DNA of 64,000 nt, from assembly GCF_047495875.1 (NCBI RefSeq), contig NC_092465.1, positions 12,904,660-12,968,659 of the forward strand, written 5' to 3'. This stretch comes from Pithys albifrons albifrons (lineage: Eukaryota; Chordata; Aves; Passeriformes; Thamnophilidae). Under the pieces are notes generated by a model, which had not been told where the DNA came from, did no database searches, and saw only the letters and a program-made list of their open reading frames with translations. Made by a program: the position numbers and the translations under genes. Shown one piece after another: positions 1 to 12,115 of the stretch. The first letter of the stretch is position 1. Each line of letters starts with the position of its first letter.

Positions 1-2214
1 TTAACAGAACAAGGCTGTGATAGACCTGTTGGAGAGCAGTGACCAGTAATCTGATTACTAAGGTAGGCAGGACACACAGTCTTTGCTGAAAGTAGGATCT
101 TAAATAATGTGAACTATGTAAAAGAACACAATATCTACTTAATCACAGAGGCAGCTTGTTTTCTATTCTCTTAAGTAACAGACGAAGCAAGTGTAACTCC
201 CCCTGCATCCAAAATTCAAGGCCCCTATTTTGTCAGAGCTCTTCTCAAATGTGATACTCTATTATGCATCCTCCATTCATATTCAGATTATCCACAAGCA
301 ATATCTGCTTTTCTCAAACTGACTCATTCTTCATACCTATTATCTGAATTGTTGCTGAAAATGTTCATGTATTTTGTTTCTACCAGTTTAGTTAGTTTTG
401 ATCAGACACAAAGACCAAAAAGTCTTCTTCCTATTCCCAATCTGGAAGAGAACACCTAGGCACATTCATTATCACTTTAGGCCCTGTTTTTCACAAATAT
501 TATCTAATGTTTGATTAACAATTTCAGCTTCTCAAACACTACTACCATTACATTTGATGGGTTAATAATAGGAACTATGGATAAAAGGAGACATGAGTGA
601 AGAGGCACTGAAAAAATGTCAATTATTTACATTGCTTTTTTGAGTTTGTTTTCAAGCTCTAAGAAAGGTTCAGAAGAGGGTCTTCTTTGTCCAGTTTGTA
701 CTGGACAACTCCTGCCTGGTTTTCAAAAACCACTTTGAAAGGCAGCTTTTCTGTCCCCAGTGGATGGGCACAGACAGTGCTTGCTGTCTTGCAAACTGCT
801 CATCACTTGGCATCAGGCCGTTTTCTGAAGTCTGTGAGAAAAACACCTTACTCTCTAGCAGGACTGAAAGCAAAGTTGCAGTGGTACTCTGACCAGTATT
901 GGACAGCTGAAAACTGACGACAGAGCCCTAGCAGCAAAGTGTAAAATATGCTCATAGTTAACATTTTAAGAAGAATATAAAAGAATAGAAGTATTGAACT
1001 CAAAGAGGAAAAAGAATAGTCTCCTTGGCAGATTTCTCCTTGGCATCTTACCTGAAACACTCGGCCTATCCCATGATTGGTAGGCAACATGTGACTCTGT
1101 TCTTTACAACATGTCAAATTACTTTAGAGTTGTTTCCTTAAATACAGCTTAACAATGCTTACTGACTGTTTTTGCTACCTAGGATCTTCATTTGCAATGA
1201 AGAAGCTGAAATTAGAAGGAATTTTGTTGCTAAATTGCAATTAAGTTGGAAGGTTGCTTGCACAGCAATGTCCTATTCGTTACATGTGGCAATATTCTTT
1301 ATGAAAATTTTGGAGGTGACCACAGCCTTTTGCTGATTATCTCACCCACACTAAAAATACTGTATGATACAAAGCATTTTATAAGGCTGTGTAACAGAGA
1401 GCTGTGTTGATACCCAGGTTTAACAGCGAGCAAACAATGGTAATATTATTTCTTCATTCCCTCTCCTCAGCCTCTTTCAGTCTTACACCTACATACATAT
1501 TGTCTATACCATTTATTCTATCCTATACTAAAGAACACTATCAAACAGGTAAGATAGTGAGGATTGATAAAATTATGTATGTCCTATCAGCATAAACAAA
1601 TATGTGGACTATGCTCAGGAAAGCTCTAAAGCTGCTGGAGCATATCATCAGCCTGAACCATGGGTACTCTTCACTTAAATAGTTTTGCAAGGATCACACC
1701 TTTTCCTGAACCAGGTTACTCAGAGAGGACACAGTATGCTGTCCAGAACTGCACTTCTAAGCAGATATTTCTTAAGACACCATTGCTCTTTTGTGCTTCA
1801 GGATACATTTTCCTTTAGTCATGACAGCGTAACCAGCAGTTTATCTTTTGCTTTCTGTGGGGCAGTAACTTTACTGTGCTCCATTAATTAAAGCTACGGG
1901 TATTATTAAGTGGAACAGCTGCTGAGAGTATGAAAAAGAGCATTGCTACATTGACAGCAAGGAGATGGCTGTGAGTTTTAAGCGGGTTCCTTATTTTTTT
2001 GAGAGATCTGCTAGAGTGTATTTTTGAAGTTCAGGATCACTGTAAACAAAATATATACAGCTGATACCTCAAGAAACATATGAACAAGAAAGACAAAGTA
2101 GGTCCTAAGCAAGGAAAACTTTTGCAAGTATTTCAGCTGCTTAGGTGATTAAAATATACTCCAACATGAAATTGAGAACAATTATTTTAATAGTTTAAGG
2201 AGTTCATTCAACTT
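1..2214. other. AT-rich non-coding DNA
   Basis: No spliced coding signal or repeat was recognised here. The open frames are short, overlap on both strands and lack paired splice sites with consistent phase. The segment could be intergenic or part of a large intron. Confidence 0.5.
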
Positions 2215-2224
2215 TAGAGTTAAG

Positions 2225-2430
2225 TCTGGTTTGATGATTAAAATACAGGGCAAGGAACCAGAAGACACAAAGTCTATTTTCAGAATTAGCACTGACTCAC
2301 CATGTATTATTAAGGAAGTCACTTAATTGAACTGCCTCACTCTCCATCTCACCTGTAAAATTAAGGAGCCTGCCTCACAAGTTTTTTGTGGGATTAATTA
2401 ATTAAATGTTTTCTGTGTACCTAACATCTC
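2225..2430 (+). repeat. MIR-like SINE, ancient and diverged
   Basis: The segment follows the MIR core in order: a 'gaagtcacttaattgaac' block resembling the AAGTCACTTAACCTC core, then a Ctc...CATCTCACCTGTAAAAT block like 'CATCTGTAAAATGG', then 'gcctgcctcacaag', then 'gtgggattaattaatt' and a tail running into 'gtgtacctaac'. MIR elements are tRNA-derived SINEs fixed early in amniotes, so heavy divergence is expected. I rely on the order of the blocks, not on an alignment. It would be transcriptionally dead; a few such copies act as enhancers, but nothing here shows that. Confidence 0.6.
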
Positions 2431-2559
2431 GTGGATGTAAGGTGCTGGAAATTTTTTTTTTTTTGAGATATATAAACAGGATGCAAGAGCATATTTAGGT
2501 GGCTTCCATAAATAAACTCTTTCATCTTTGGATCTTTCAAGCATGACAACAAAATAATT

Positions 2560-3610
2560 AACTACAGGACTTGCTGGTCATCAACACAAGTGAGCTAATT
2601 GGTGACATCAATATTGGAGGCAGCCTGGGCTGTAGTGATCATGCACTGTTGGAGTTCATAGTCCTCAGGGATATGTATTAGTCAGGGCTCTCAATTAATG
2701 GAAAGAAAAATTCCAGCTCTTCAAGGACTAAGCAGTAGGAACCCCTGGGAAACTGCAGCTGGGGACCAGGGAGCAGAACAGAGCTGGTGGATCTGGATAC
2801 TTTCCATAGAGCACAAGAGCTCTCAATACCCAGGTGTAAGAAAACAGGAAAGGAAGACAAGAGACCAACATGGCAGAGTTGAGACCTGCTGGTCAAACTA
2901 AAGGAGAAGAAGAAAATGCACAGGCAGTGGAAGGAAGGATTAGTATCCTGGGAGGAGTATAGACACTCTGCCCAGTTGTGTAGGGATGGGGTCAGGAAGC
3001 CCATGGCACAGCTGGAGCTGAATTTGGTAAGGGATGCAAAGAATAAAAAGAAGGGCTTTCTACAGGTATGTTAGTATTATGGTTTAGCTTAGCCAGAAAA
3101 GTAAGGTCAAAGGAATCATACTCCCCTGGTGATCAAGACTGGCAAATGGGTAACAATGAATGAGGAAAAGGCTGAGGTACTCAAGTATTTTTTGCCTCAG
3201 TCTTCACTGGCAACCTCTCCTCCCACACCTCTGAAAGGATGGTCAGCAGGATGGGGACTGGGGAATAAGTTCAGGTTTGTGACCTCCTGAGAAACCTGAA
3301 GACTTATGGGACTATGGGACCTGATGAGAAGTTTCCAAGTCACTCTCCATGACATTTGAAAAGTCATGGCAGGTAAGCAAAGTCCCTGGAAAAAGGGAAA
3401 CAATGCACCCACTTTTAAAAATGGTAGAAAGTAGAACTCTGGGAACTACTGGCTTGTCAGTGATTGGGAAAATTGTGGAACAGATACTCTTAGAAGCTAT
3501 GCTAAGGCACATGGATGAAGGGAGGTGATTCAGAACATGCAGCACAGCTTCACCAAGGGCAAGTCCTCCCTCAGCAACCAAGTGGCCTGACTACATCTGT
3601 ATTCTAGAAT
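2560..3610 (+). mobile_element. CR1 LINE fragment, decayed ORF2 (reverse transcriptase region)
   Basis: Translating all plus frames and allowing frameshifts gives the ordered landmarks of CR1 ORF2: a GSLGCSDHALLEF block near 2620-2660 (end of the endonuclease domain), a WKEGLVSWEEYRHSAQLCRD block near 2925-2980, AQLELNLVRDAKNKKKGF near 3005-3060, the TGKWVTMNEEKAEVL block near 3140-3185, NNAPTFKNGRK near 3400-3430 and QHSFTKGKSSLSNQ near 3535-3580 (start of the reverse transcriptase palm). Frames shift and several stops interrupt it. No 3'UTR or 8-bp CR1 tail follows, so it is a 3'-truncated or internally broken copy. It is dead. CR1 is the dominant LINE of birds and other sauropsids, which supports the host assignment. 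Confidence 0.88.
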
Positions 3611-6600
3611 TCTAAAACTGTGAGTGAAGCCCTTGAAGCTCCCTTATAAATTCAAGAGCTTTCCTGAATTTATAAACTTGAGATTAGTTTATAAATTGGG
3701 AAAAAAGGCATAGCTATAAACTAGACAGACCAAACTATAAGTAAGAATAAAAATACATCATCACTCTTCAGTAGAGCACAGAATTGAAATACTAAAGGGA
3801 GTTTTTTCTATTATACATAAGCAAATTTACATCTAATGGAAGGGGAAGGCAGCAATTTAAATCTAGAGAAAGGAAATAATAATGTTTTCTTAAACCCCAC
3901 TTTTTTTACTCATGGTCACACAACACTGTTGGAACCAAGATTGCTTGGAGGCAGTGAATTCAAGAAACAAACATTTCTATGGAAATGTTTATATCTGCTT
4001 GTGATATTCTATTAAATGAAAGAGTTACAAATCCCTCGTGTTGCACAGTAGAAGCCAACTACTAACTAATAGGTGTGTGAAAACATCTCCTGTGAAGCCT
4101 ATTTGACAGCTGATCTCTCTGGACTTACTTGCAGCTGTATCAGAAGCACCTGGTGCAGGTCTCTGTCAGAGGCAGAGTGCTGCAGGGGGTGGACTAATGG
4201 TTGCCTCTCCTACAGCAATCTCGATGCTGCTGAGGCCAGGCTGAGCAGCACAGAGCACATCTTGAGCATCCTTCTACTCTTATCATAACTGTGTTGTAGA
4301 AAACATCAGGCTTGTTTTGCCGTAAAACTAACTACATCAGCAACAGAAGATGGTCCAGCAACTTTTAACTGAAGAGGAGTTTTCCTGTCACAATACAGTT
4401 TAGCAGACAACAAAAAGCAATGTTTTTTACTAACACTGTGTTAGGACCCTCTGAAGGAGCTGACCAAAACCATAGTGAGCAAACTGAAAATAGATAAAGT
4501 TATGTGATCAATGACATATGCAAAGGTTGTGTTGTACAGCTGCTCACCTCACCAAACACTTTCTTGGGGAGCAAGGACACAACTTATTTGCACATTTTTG
4601 AAGCCAGTTACTGTTATCTGAAATATTCACACTACTTTCTGTCGGTTCCATTCAAACTAGATTGAGGCCTTTATGTAAAGCATGATCATAATACTTTTAC
4701 AACTTTGGAAAGAAGTTGATATCTGGTATTCTACCAGGACAACATGCACAGTAAAATTCAGATGTTCTATAAATAAACACCTTCTACAATATAATTTGGT
4801 AGATATAAATGCAAGTAATTTATTTACTTTCATTGTAACATCTTTTACACTGTGAATTCTGGATCATACTACCTTATTCATAACTTCAAATATAACTATA
4901 TCATTGATATAGTTAACAAGTTACTACTAAATCATCATTTCAGAGACATCTAGACAAAACCTTGGGCCCTCCACCAAGAATGGCAGAGCCTTTAGCTCTG
5001 CATTTGAGAGCTAAAGACTAAAATGGAGAAGTGCACAAGTAACATCACCACTACCACAGGTTATGTAGTTATACTAAAATGAGTCAATGACTCACTGCCA
5101 GTGTTTACTTGGCCTGTATGCTTTAGGGATGAGTGGAGATTCATGAAGAAAACTAGCTCTTTTATCCTCCTTTCATTGTTCTCATTACTAGCTAGTACTA
5201 CTGCATTCCTTAAATCAAACCAGATCAAGAATAAACAAAAGGTGCTTGTCATCCAGCATTAATACAATGCCATGTAGCCACTCACAGCTGTGTGTATGCA
5301 TTTTAGCAGCTGTTTCTTTCCTGTCTCTGTCCACAACAAATGGGTATGTCACCTGGCACAGCACATGTACCTTGGCCCTTTCCTACACTTAACCCACACC
5401 TTAAACCCAATCTCTGTGCCCCAAGAGCCTCCCATGTTGCTGCTGTTCCTTTTCTCACCCCAGCTGAGCCAGGAAATTCTCTTCTCACTTCAGTGATGAA
5501 TTATGACAGCGAGTTCTCCTTTCACTTTTATTTGTGTCCCAAACTGCACATACATGTAAATACATAGAGAAGTGATGGTTCTCTGATGCAACTCTACAAG
5601 CTGGGAAAATTGTTTGCCCTCTCAGCTGGTACTCACTGTGCTTCAAGAGCCGTTTGTCCTGGAGCAGCAGTTTCTTAAGGAGTATGAATTAGGCAGGCAG
5701 GCAGATGCTGGCAGAGGTAGCTCCACTAAAGTATTACAGACCAATTCACATGATGACTGTAGCTGGACTCCTCCTAGTGCCCCAGAAAGTTAGAAGAAAA
5801 GGGAAGGGCTCAGGATATGATATCATGCAGTCATTCTAAAAACAAGGAAACTGTTGTAGGTGACTGAAAAAGTAACAGCTTAATTGCTGAATGGCCAATG
5901 ACAGAAAATTACTTTTCTGATTCATTATCCATACCCTTTCCAGTGAAAAGGTTCAATAAATACAAATTACAAACTTAGAAAGCTATATTTACATCATTAC
6001 TGAGACTAGCCTTAGAGACCTATTACAGCTGAGTCATCTCAGACCATTGCTTAGCGTTGCCTGGTGTTGTCTGTGCTCGTGTCAGATCTCAAGCTTTGAG
6101 CTTATTACGAGGTCTGTTCAGGCAAATGTACCTGTCCCCAGCATGGCTGGGTTTGTATGAACACCAGGCACTCACGTGCATCCACTCCTTGGCAGTATCC
6201 TGACTTGTTTGTTGCCTTTTTCAGTGAAAGTAAAATCTTCTAAGTGATTTAGGACTCCAATTAATTTTCTAAAGCAATGGAAGCAAACAGGTTTTTAAAT
6301 CGCATGGAAACTCAATGTGATTTTGTGCAGATTTGCAGGGGGTTTTCTCCGTAGATACTTTTCTACTTGCAAGTCTGCTTTAGAAATAATAATCCATTTA
6401 CAGGGCTGTATTATTATAAATTTATTTCATTGTTTACAGCCTTTAAAAAAGAAATTAATAAACATTTGAAGCAAAGCAGATGTCCTGACTCAGCACACTT
6501 GTTCTTAACCTGGATTTAGCTTTGAAGTTTGCTGGTTTTATTTCAGATCTGAAGAAGCACCTGTGTGCCTGGAAGCTTGTCTGTTCTTTCCAGCTTTATC

Positions 6601-7544
6601 AATTGGTCTAATAAGACACTTGATTTTCTTTCAAGTTGTCAGGATTTTTTTTTCTGTTATAATCCCATAAAACACACTCAGAGCGAAATTTAGCCCAGCC
6701 TACAAATATGCAACACTTTTATGTTGTGTTAGGAATGACTACATTCTCTGCTTTGTCAGTCATTGCACTTGCCTTTCAGTTCTCTTTTTTTTGTGTTAAA
6801 AATTTCTTGTGATTTTTTTCATGCAATTTATCCCAGATTCAGAATTAAAGCCACCCATGAGTGATATGTTATTGTTTATTGTCATTTTCAAGCTCCTGTA
6901 TTGACTTTCAGTTTAATGGCTTGGATTGGGGGGAACTTCATCATATTAAATCAGTTTAGTGATTGGGCATTTTATGTTTCAGTATTGGTTTGTGCCCTTC
7001 TACTGAGCTGCATAACAGGGTGTTGCTCTTGCAACTCTATTGTTTAGAAAGAAATATTTTGCTGCCAGATTCCTTGTTCTGTTTGTGCCCTTTGTTACTG
7101 GACTTTCAATTTCAGGAACATGTTCTATTTAAGAAGATAGTGGAAGAACAATACTTTGTAATATAATATTTATTAAACAGATGCTGATATTATCAATGCT
7201 TGTTTATCTGGTGATGATGCATCTCCCAAATAAACCAGCAGCAGTGGTAAAATAAACTGGAGCACAGAACTGTTTTCTTCCTAAGGTATCAAGCATCTTG
7301 GTGTTGATTCTCCTGTTGGTTCTCTACTGATTTTAACATTTATCTGACTGCATCCTGAGTTACTTCAGTGTATGCATGAAAATCAGAATAATTATGCACA
7401 GCTCTGCTTTGTTTTGTTGTATTCCTTTTGCTTCTTGCTAGACAACCATCTTTCTCTTAGATTCTTAGGTATTCTTACTCTTTTGCTTCAAGATTTATTT
7501 AGAACTATGAAATCATTTTGATTAGAAGAAATCACCAGAGATTA
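3611..7544. other. AT-rich non-coding DNA with a possible conserved block
   Basis: No coding exon was recognised. A perfect 11-bp-arm inverted repeat lies at 4893-4915. The interval 6230-6480 is rich in homeodomain-like TAAT/ATTA cores within low-repeat sequence, which is the look of a conserved non-coding element, but that needs an alignment. Nothing else stands out. Confidence 0.45.
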
Positions 7545-7740
7545 CCTCCTTCTTTACCCACTCAAAACGGAGCTTCAAAGTTAGGTCAGGTTACTTAGTG
7601 CTTTGCCTGCTCCAGATGTGAGTTTCTCCAAGGGCAGACATTCCAGTTCCACTGGACATCCTGTTTAAGGGTTTGACCACCCTCACTGTGAAGTCCATAT
7701 GAAGTATAGCTCATATGGACTTCATCTCTGCATATACAAG
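7545..7740 (-). mobile_element. old CR1 3'-region fragment, reverse orientation
   Basis: Read on the plus strand it follows the reverse complement of the CR1 3' coding end: 'gtcaggttacttagtgct' (from CAGGTTGCTCAGAGCC), 'tccaagggcagacattccag' (from TCTGGGCAACCTGTTCCAG) and 'ccaccctcactgtgaag'. Divergence is high. It contains a near-perfect long hairpin at 7689-7724, described separately. Confidence 0.65.
7689..7724. repeat. 14-bp-arm perfect inverted repeat (hairpin)
   Basis: The left arm at 7689-7702 (TGAAGTCCATATGA) is the exact reverse complement of 7711-7724 (TCATATGGACTTCA), with an 8-nt loop. It sits at the end of a CR1 remnant. An inverted micro-duplication by template switching would produce this shape. 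Confidence 0.9.
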
Positions 7741-10700
7741 GCTGGGATGTTTCCTTACATTAATATACATCATCTGGTAGTAAACCTGGATAGGAAAGTA
7801 GTTTGGAGCTTGGTAAAAAGGTGGAAAGGATTTATACTATAGGGAAATGAGGTAAAGCCAAGATTTTAGTTTTATAGTAGGAGAGAGATGGTGAGCAGGA
7901 GTAAAAGGGATCATGGCAGGGAGAGAGAAAAGAAAGGCCTGTTTCAGAGGTCAGGCAAGGCTGTGTGTGGGAGGACAATTTGGATGATGAGAAGGCAGCA
8001 GGACCATGACTAAAGTGGTCATCACCTCCAGATTTGGGTACCTCTTACAACCCAAAATAAATCCTCAAGACTGTGTCATAGCTAAAAATATCTTACCAGT
8101 TCTGGCACGAATTTGACTACAGGAGCTTCCAGATCATTTTGCTCTCTGAGGTTCCCTATGCAATTTCAGTTGGATAGTACACTTCATGTTTAAGACAGTG
8201 CTGACATTTTGGTCTGCTGCCATTGTGTTCCAGAGAAAGTTTCCTTTTTGTAGAAACAGCTACAGGTCCTGCAGCATGCAAACACAGGCAACACATAATA
8301 TTTATACAGGGGTTTGTTTATAGACAGCTCCAGTTTTGATCACAATTAATTCTCTTAAAGATTGCTGGACTAAACTATGCCTTTGAAATATATGCAAAAT
8401 TGTGTGTTCATGACAATACCAAGGAGTTGAAGCAGTGATGAGAAATTTTAGTAGTGAGTAATATCAGGTAGAAAACATTTTCCAACACTGGTAAAGAGGA
8501 AGAACAGAAATTGAAGAAGAAATATTTTCCTTTGCTGATTATTTAATTGCTTAGGAAAATACAGTGTCATTGTTAAAACTGCTCTCAGGTGTACAGGAGC
8601 AATGCTAGGAGCAATCACATTTTGCACTCAGAATGCAAAGAGAAATACAGATGTGTGAGAAGAGGGAAAAGATTTTTAAGAAGGGTGAGATCAGTTTGTG
8701 TTACTAGAGATTGAAGTCTAGGTGATTTAGAATAGGAAATCACTTTTAGTGATGTAAACATGTTAACTAATGATTCCTCCCAATACCATTGTGAAGCAGG
8801 CAAAAATTATACCTTGTTTTGATGGATGGGGACAGAAAAGGCTGCAATCTTACCAGGAACTTCACCAGCTTCTTTCAAAGTATTTTCCAAGGAAAATGTT
8901 TCCCTCCAGAAAGCTTGAAGCTACAGACAAATCTCCAGTTTTCCCTCCATTACTATGGGAGAGCAGAGATTGTCATAGGTGTTGAAGCTACTGGTCTGGC
9001 CTTTTTTGGAGCTCTGACTGGATTATAATCTGAACAAAGAACAAGCAGAAACAACCTTTTCTATATGATGACTCACCCTGCCAGAGGAAGATTAGTCAAT
9101 GGAAATTTGTGTCTGCCTGTACTAGCTAGTAAATACATACCCATCCCTGCATAAGGCCAGGGGCAAAGCACCAGGGCAGCAGGAGTGGGAGCCTGAGTTC
9201 AGTAGTCACAGCTTTTTTGCTTTTGGCACTCCAGCATCAACAGAAGCAAGAGCAGAGGAGTCCTAGGCTGGTTTCCAGCATTGTAACAAACCTTACGCTT
9301 GAAGGATTCAGGTGCTGAGTATCAGCTCTCCCAGTTACCTTTTCTGCTCCCAGTCTGTGCAAGGCATATTCCAACCTTTCCCCAACATGCTCTTTTCACT
9401 TCATCTTGGGTGTAACAGGATTGTAATTTTTCTTAGGCCTTTTCACAAGAGAGTTTATTCAGTCTAAAGATCATGTAACTTTAGGTTTGTGTTGTAGTGC
9501 CCTATTAATCAGAACAGTGGTAATGTGGTAACCAGGACCTCACAGTGGCAAAGGTAAGTAGGAAAGTAAGAAGTTGTTACCTTCTCATTGGATAAATATT
9601 TGTTAAAAAGCCAGTCTGCTTCTTTTTCTTCTTTCTGATCATTGACCACACTTGTATCAGGGTAGTTCTTGTGGCCAACTGTACTTTGGCTTTGCCATTC
9701 TTTCCCAGAAATTTCTGAAACAGAGAGACTTCATTATTTGCCAGCTAAACCAACTTCAGCTCATTTTTAACTCACACTGATAGATCCAGTGTGAATATCA
9801 CCAGCAGCAGGGTTTTGGTATACCTATGTTCACACCCTAAATGTAGCCTTCACAAGAGAACAGAAACATCCTTTGTAAGGTCTCTTCATGGCAACTTCTC
9901 TCTACAATGAACTGTTGTTGAAACAAATCTGGAGATAAATGGGATCTCAACAACATAACTTTGTGCCTGCTAGTGCACCTAAAACTTTAGGAGTTTGAAG
10001 CCTGCAAACTCTATCACATAAATAAAGGCTGCTAATACCTCTCTATAAAGAAGAATTTTAATTAATGATCGAGGGGCTATCAAATACCTGCTGTGTTCAC
10101 TACTCATTAATCATAGGACATTAATAAAGTTCCTGCTTCCAGTGTCCCTTAATGAAACAATAACCTCTGTAAATTCGATCCCCTACAACATCAGCCCAAA
10201 CCACTGGACCCAGTCTCTGTGTTACATGCTCCTAATGCAATCTGACTAGTGTTTAAATAACTCTTCCTATCTCATTTTCATGGCACACACATAGGCTAAG
10301 AATTTTTGTTTGAACCCTTGGATAAGGTCCTCAGAGGGCTTCCACATGGAGCTGGGCATCAGAATGGGAGAGCTCTTCACTTGCTTATTCATGATTTCCT
10401 TACCTTCACTAAGGTCTATGAGCTTCTGCAGAAGGGAAAGGGAAGACAAAATGCACCCAGCTAGCAAAAGATTTTATCATCACTTCTTAAAAAAAACCCT
10501 CCTGAGTTACACATCTTTGCAAAATAACGAGCGATTCGTCTTTTCTCAGTCTGATCTCACTCCTGTGGCTTCCAGGTTTCATCAGCCTCTCAGGTGAGAC
10601 AGAATGCCTCCTGTTGCTCACTCCAGATTATCTGTCTTAATATTTGGCAATGATTTGCTTTCATTTGCAGAGAAGCCTCCCTCTTTACATGTAAGCCGCC

Positions 10701-11874
10701 TTCTTCAGTCATACGCCCCATTCAAAATGCCCCAGCTTTATCTGCAAAACTTGAATTTATTGATTTGTGGGCTTAGAATAGGAATGAGAAACATTCAGAG
10801 ATAACAACTCTTGACTGCCTGATGTTGGCCTCTCAACTTTAGTTACTGCAGGATGAGAGGTCAAGCACTGTCCCTGATCTGAGCAGCATAATAGACTTAG
10901 TCAATCCAGATTTTCAGCACGTACAATAAAAAGGCAGAATGGAAAATGTAAAACAAACATGGGCTCAAAATACAAAGCCATCATATAATTCATTGCAGAT
11001 ATTTTTGCTTCTTTTATGTGCACCTCATCTTTTGTAATAAAAGCTACTGGGATGACAAGCAGTTATTGGTTAGGATAAGAAGAAAGGGGAGAGAGTGAAA
11101 CATGACTCAGAGTTATTTACTTGTTAAAGTAAATATTATTTACTCATTATTTAACTATTATAATAAGAAACACATTACAGAGAAAGAAAAGGCTCCATTG
11201 AACTGCTCTTCACAGTTATTCCTTGTCATTGTAAGCTATCAGGTATCACCTAGTCTCATTAATCACATCCTGAATTGCCATGCATAAAATAAATGCATTC
11301 ATTTGGGGGAGCACAAAATGTATAGGGCTGTGTTGTGTGTGATGTGCTTTTGGGTTTTATCCATCTGTCCTGTACCCAAACTTCTAATGAAAGAGGATAT
11401 TTTGTCCTCCTGAAATTAGGTACCAAGTGCATTTCAACCTGTGTAAGTTCCAAAGTCAGCTCACCAAGATAGAAAAACAAAAATTAAATTCATCGCAGAT
11501 TATTTTACTATTAGCTAAAGCAATTAGATGTGTTCAAATTACATTCCAACCATTGATAAAGTCTTTAACTTAGTTTAATTTTCACTGAAGTGTCTGCTTT
11601 GCACAACAATGTACCTTGGGCAGAACATCTTCCTTTGCTATGTTTTATTAAGCCACTAGATGTCCCTCGTTCCTACGTAAAGCTCCAGGTAGGAGACACT
11701 CCAAGAGGAAAGAGCAGAACTAAGGTGCAACTCAAGCAATGCAGAAGCACGTTCATGTTCACAGCATGCAGGGGTTTTCTGTAATAGGTGCTGGTCCTTT
11801 GAGTGTGATCCTGTCAATCACAGCAATTCCAATTACTGGTGTGCCAAACACATAACAAATGTAACTGTTTTTAG
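7741..11874. other. non-coding DNA, possible conserved element near 10.0-10.2 kb
   Basis: No convincing exon was found. The interval 10030-10220 contains closely spaced homeobox-like cores (ATTAAT, TAAT, CATTAAT) and lacks repeat character, so it is a candidate conserved non-coding element. The rest shows nothing I can name. Confidence 0.4.
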
Positions 11875-12115
11875 GAAAATCACATAGTATGAAGGTTGGA
11901 AAAGACTTCCAAGATCAAGTCTAACCTTCAAACGAGTACCACCATGCCCACTAAACCATACTGTTTAGTGCCATGTCTGCTTGTTTTTTTAACACTTCCA
12001 GGGATGGTGACTCCACCACTTCCCTGAGCAGCCCGTTCCAATTTAACCACTCTTTCAGTGAAGAAAGTTTTTCTAATATCCAACATGAACCTCCCCTGGT
12101 ACAACAAAGTGTATA
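11875..12115 (-). mobile_element. CR1 3'-end fragment, reverse orientation
   Basis: On the plus strand it reads as the reverse complement of a CR1 3' end: 'cacatagtatgaaggttgga' (tail region), 'aaaagacttccaagatcaag', 'cacttccagggatggtgact', 'ccacttccctgagcagcccg' and 'aagaaagtttttctaatatc'. Integrity is moderate. The copy is truncated at about 12.11 kb, as is usual for CR1. It has no coding potential. Confidence 0.9.
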
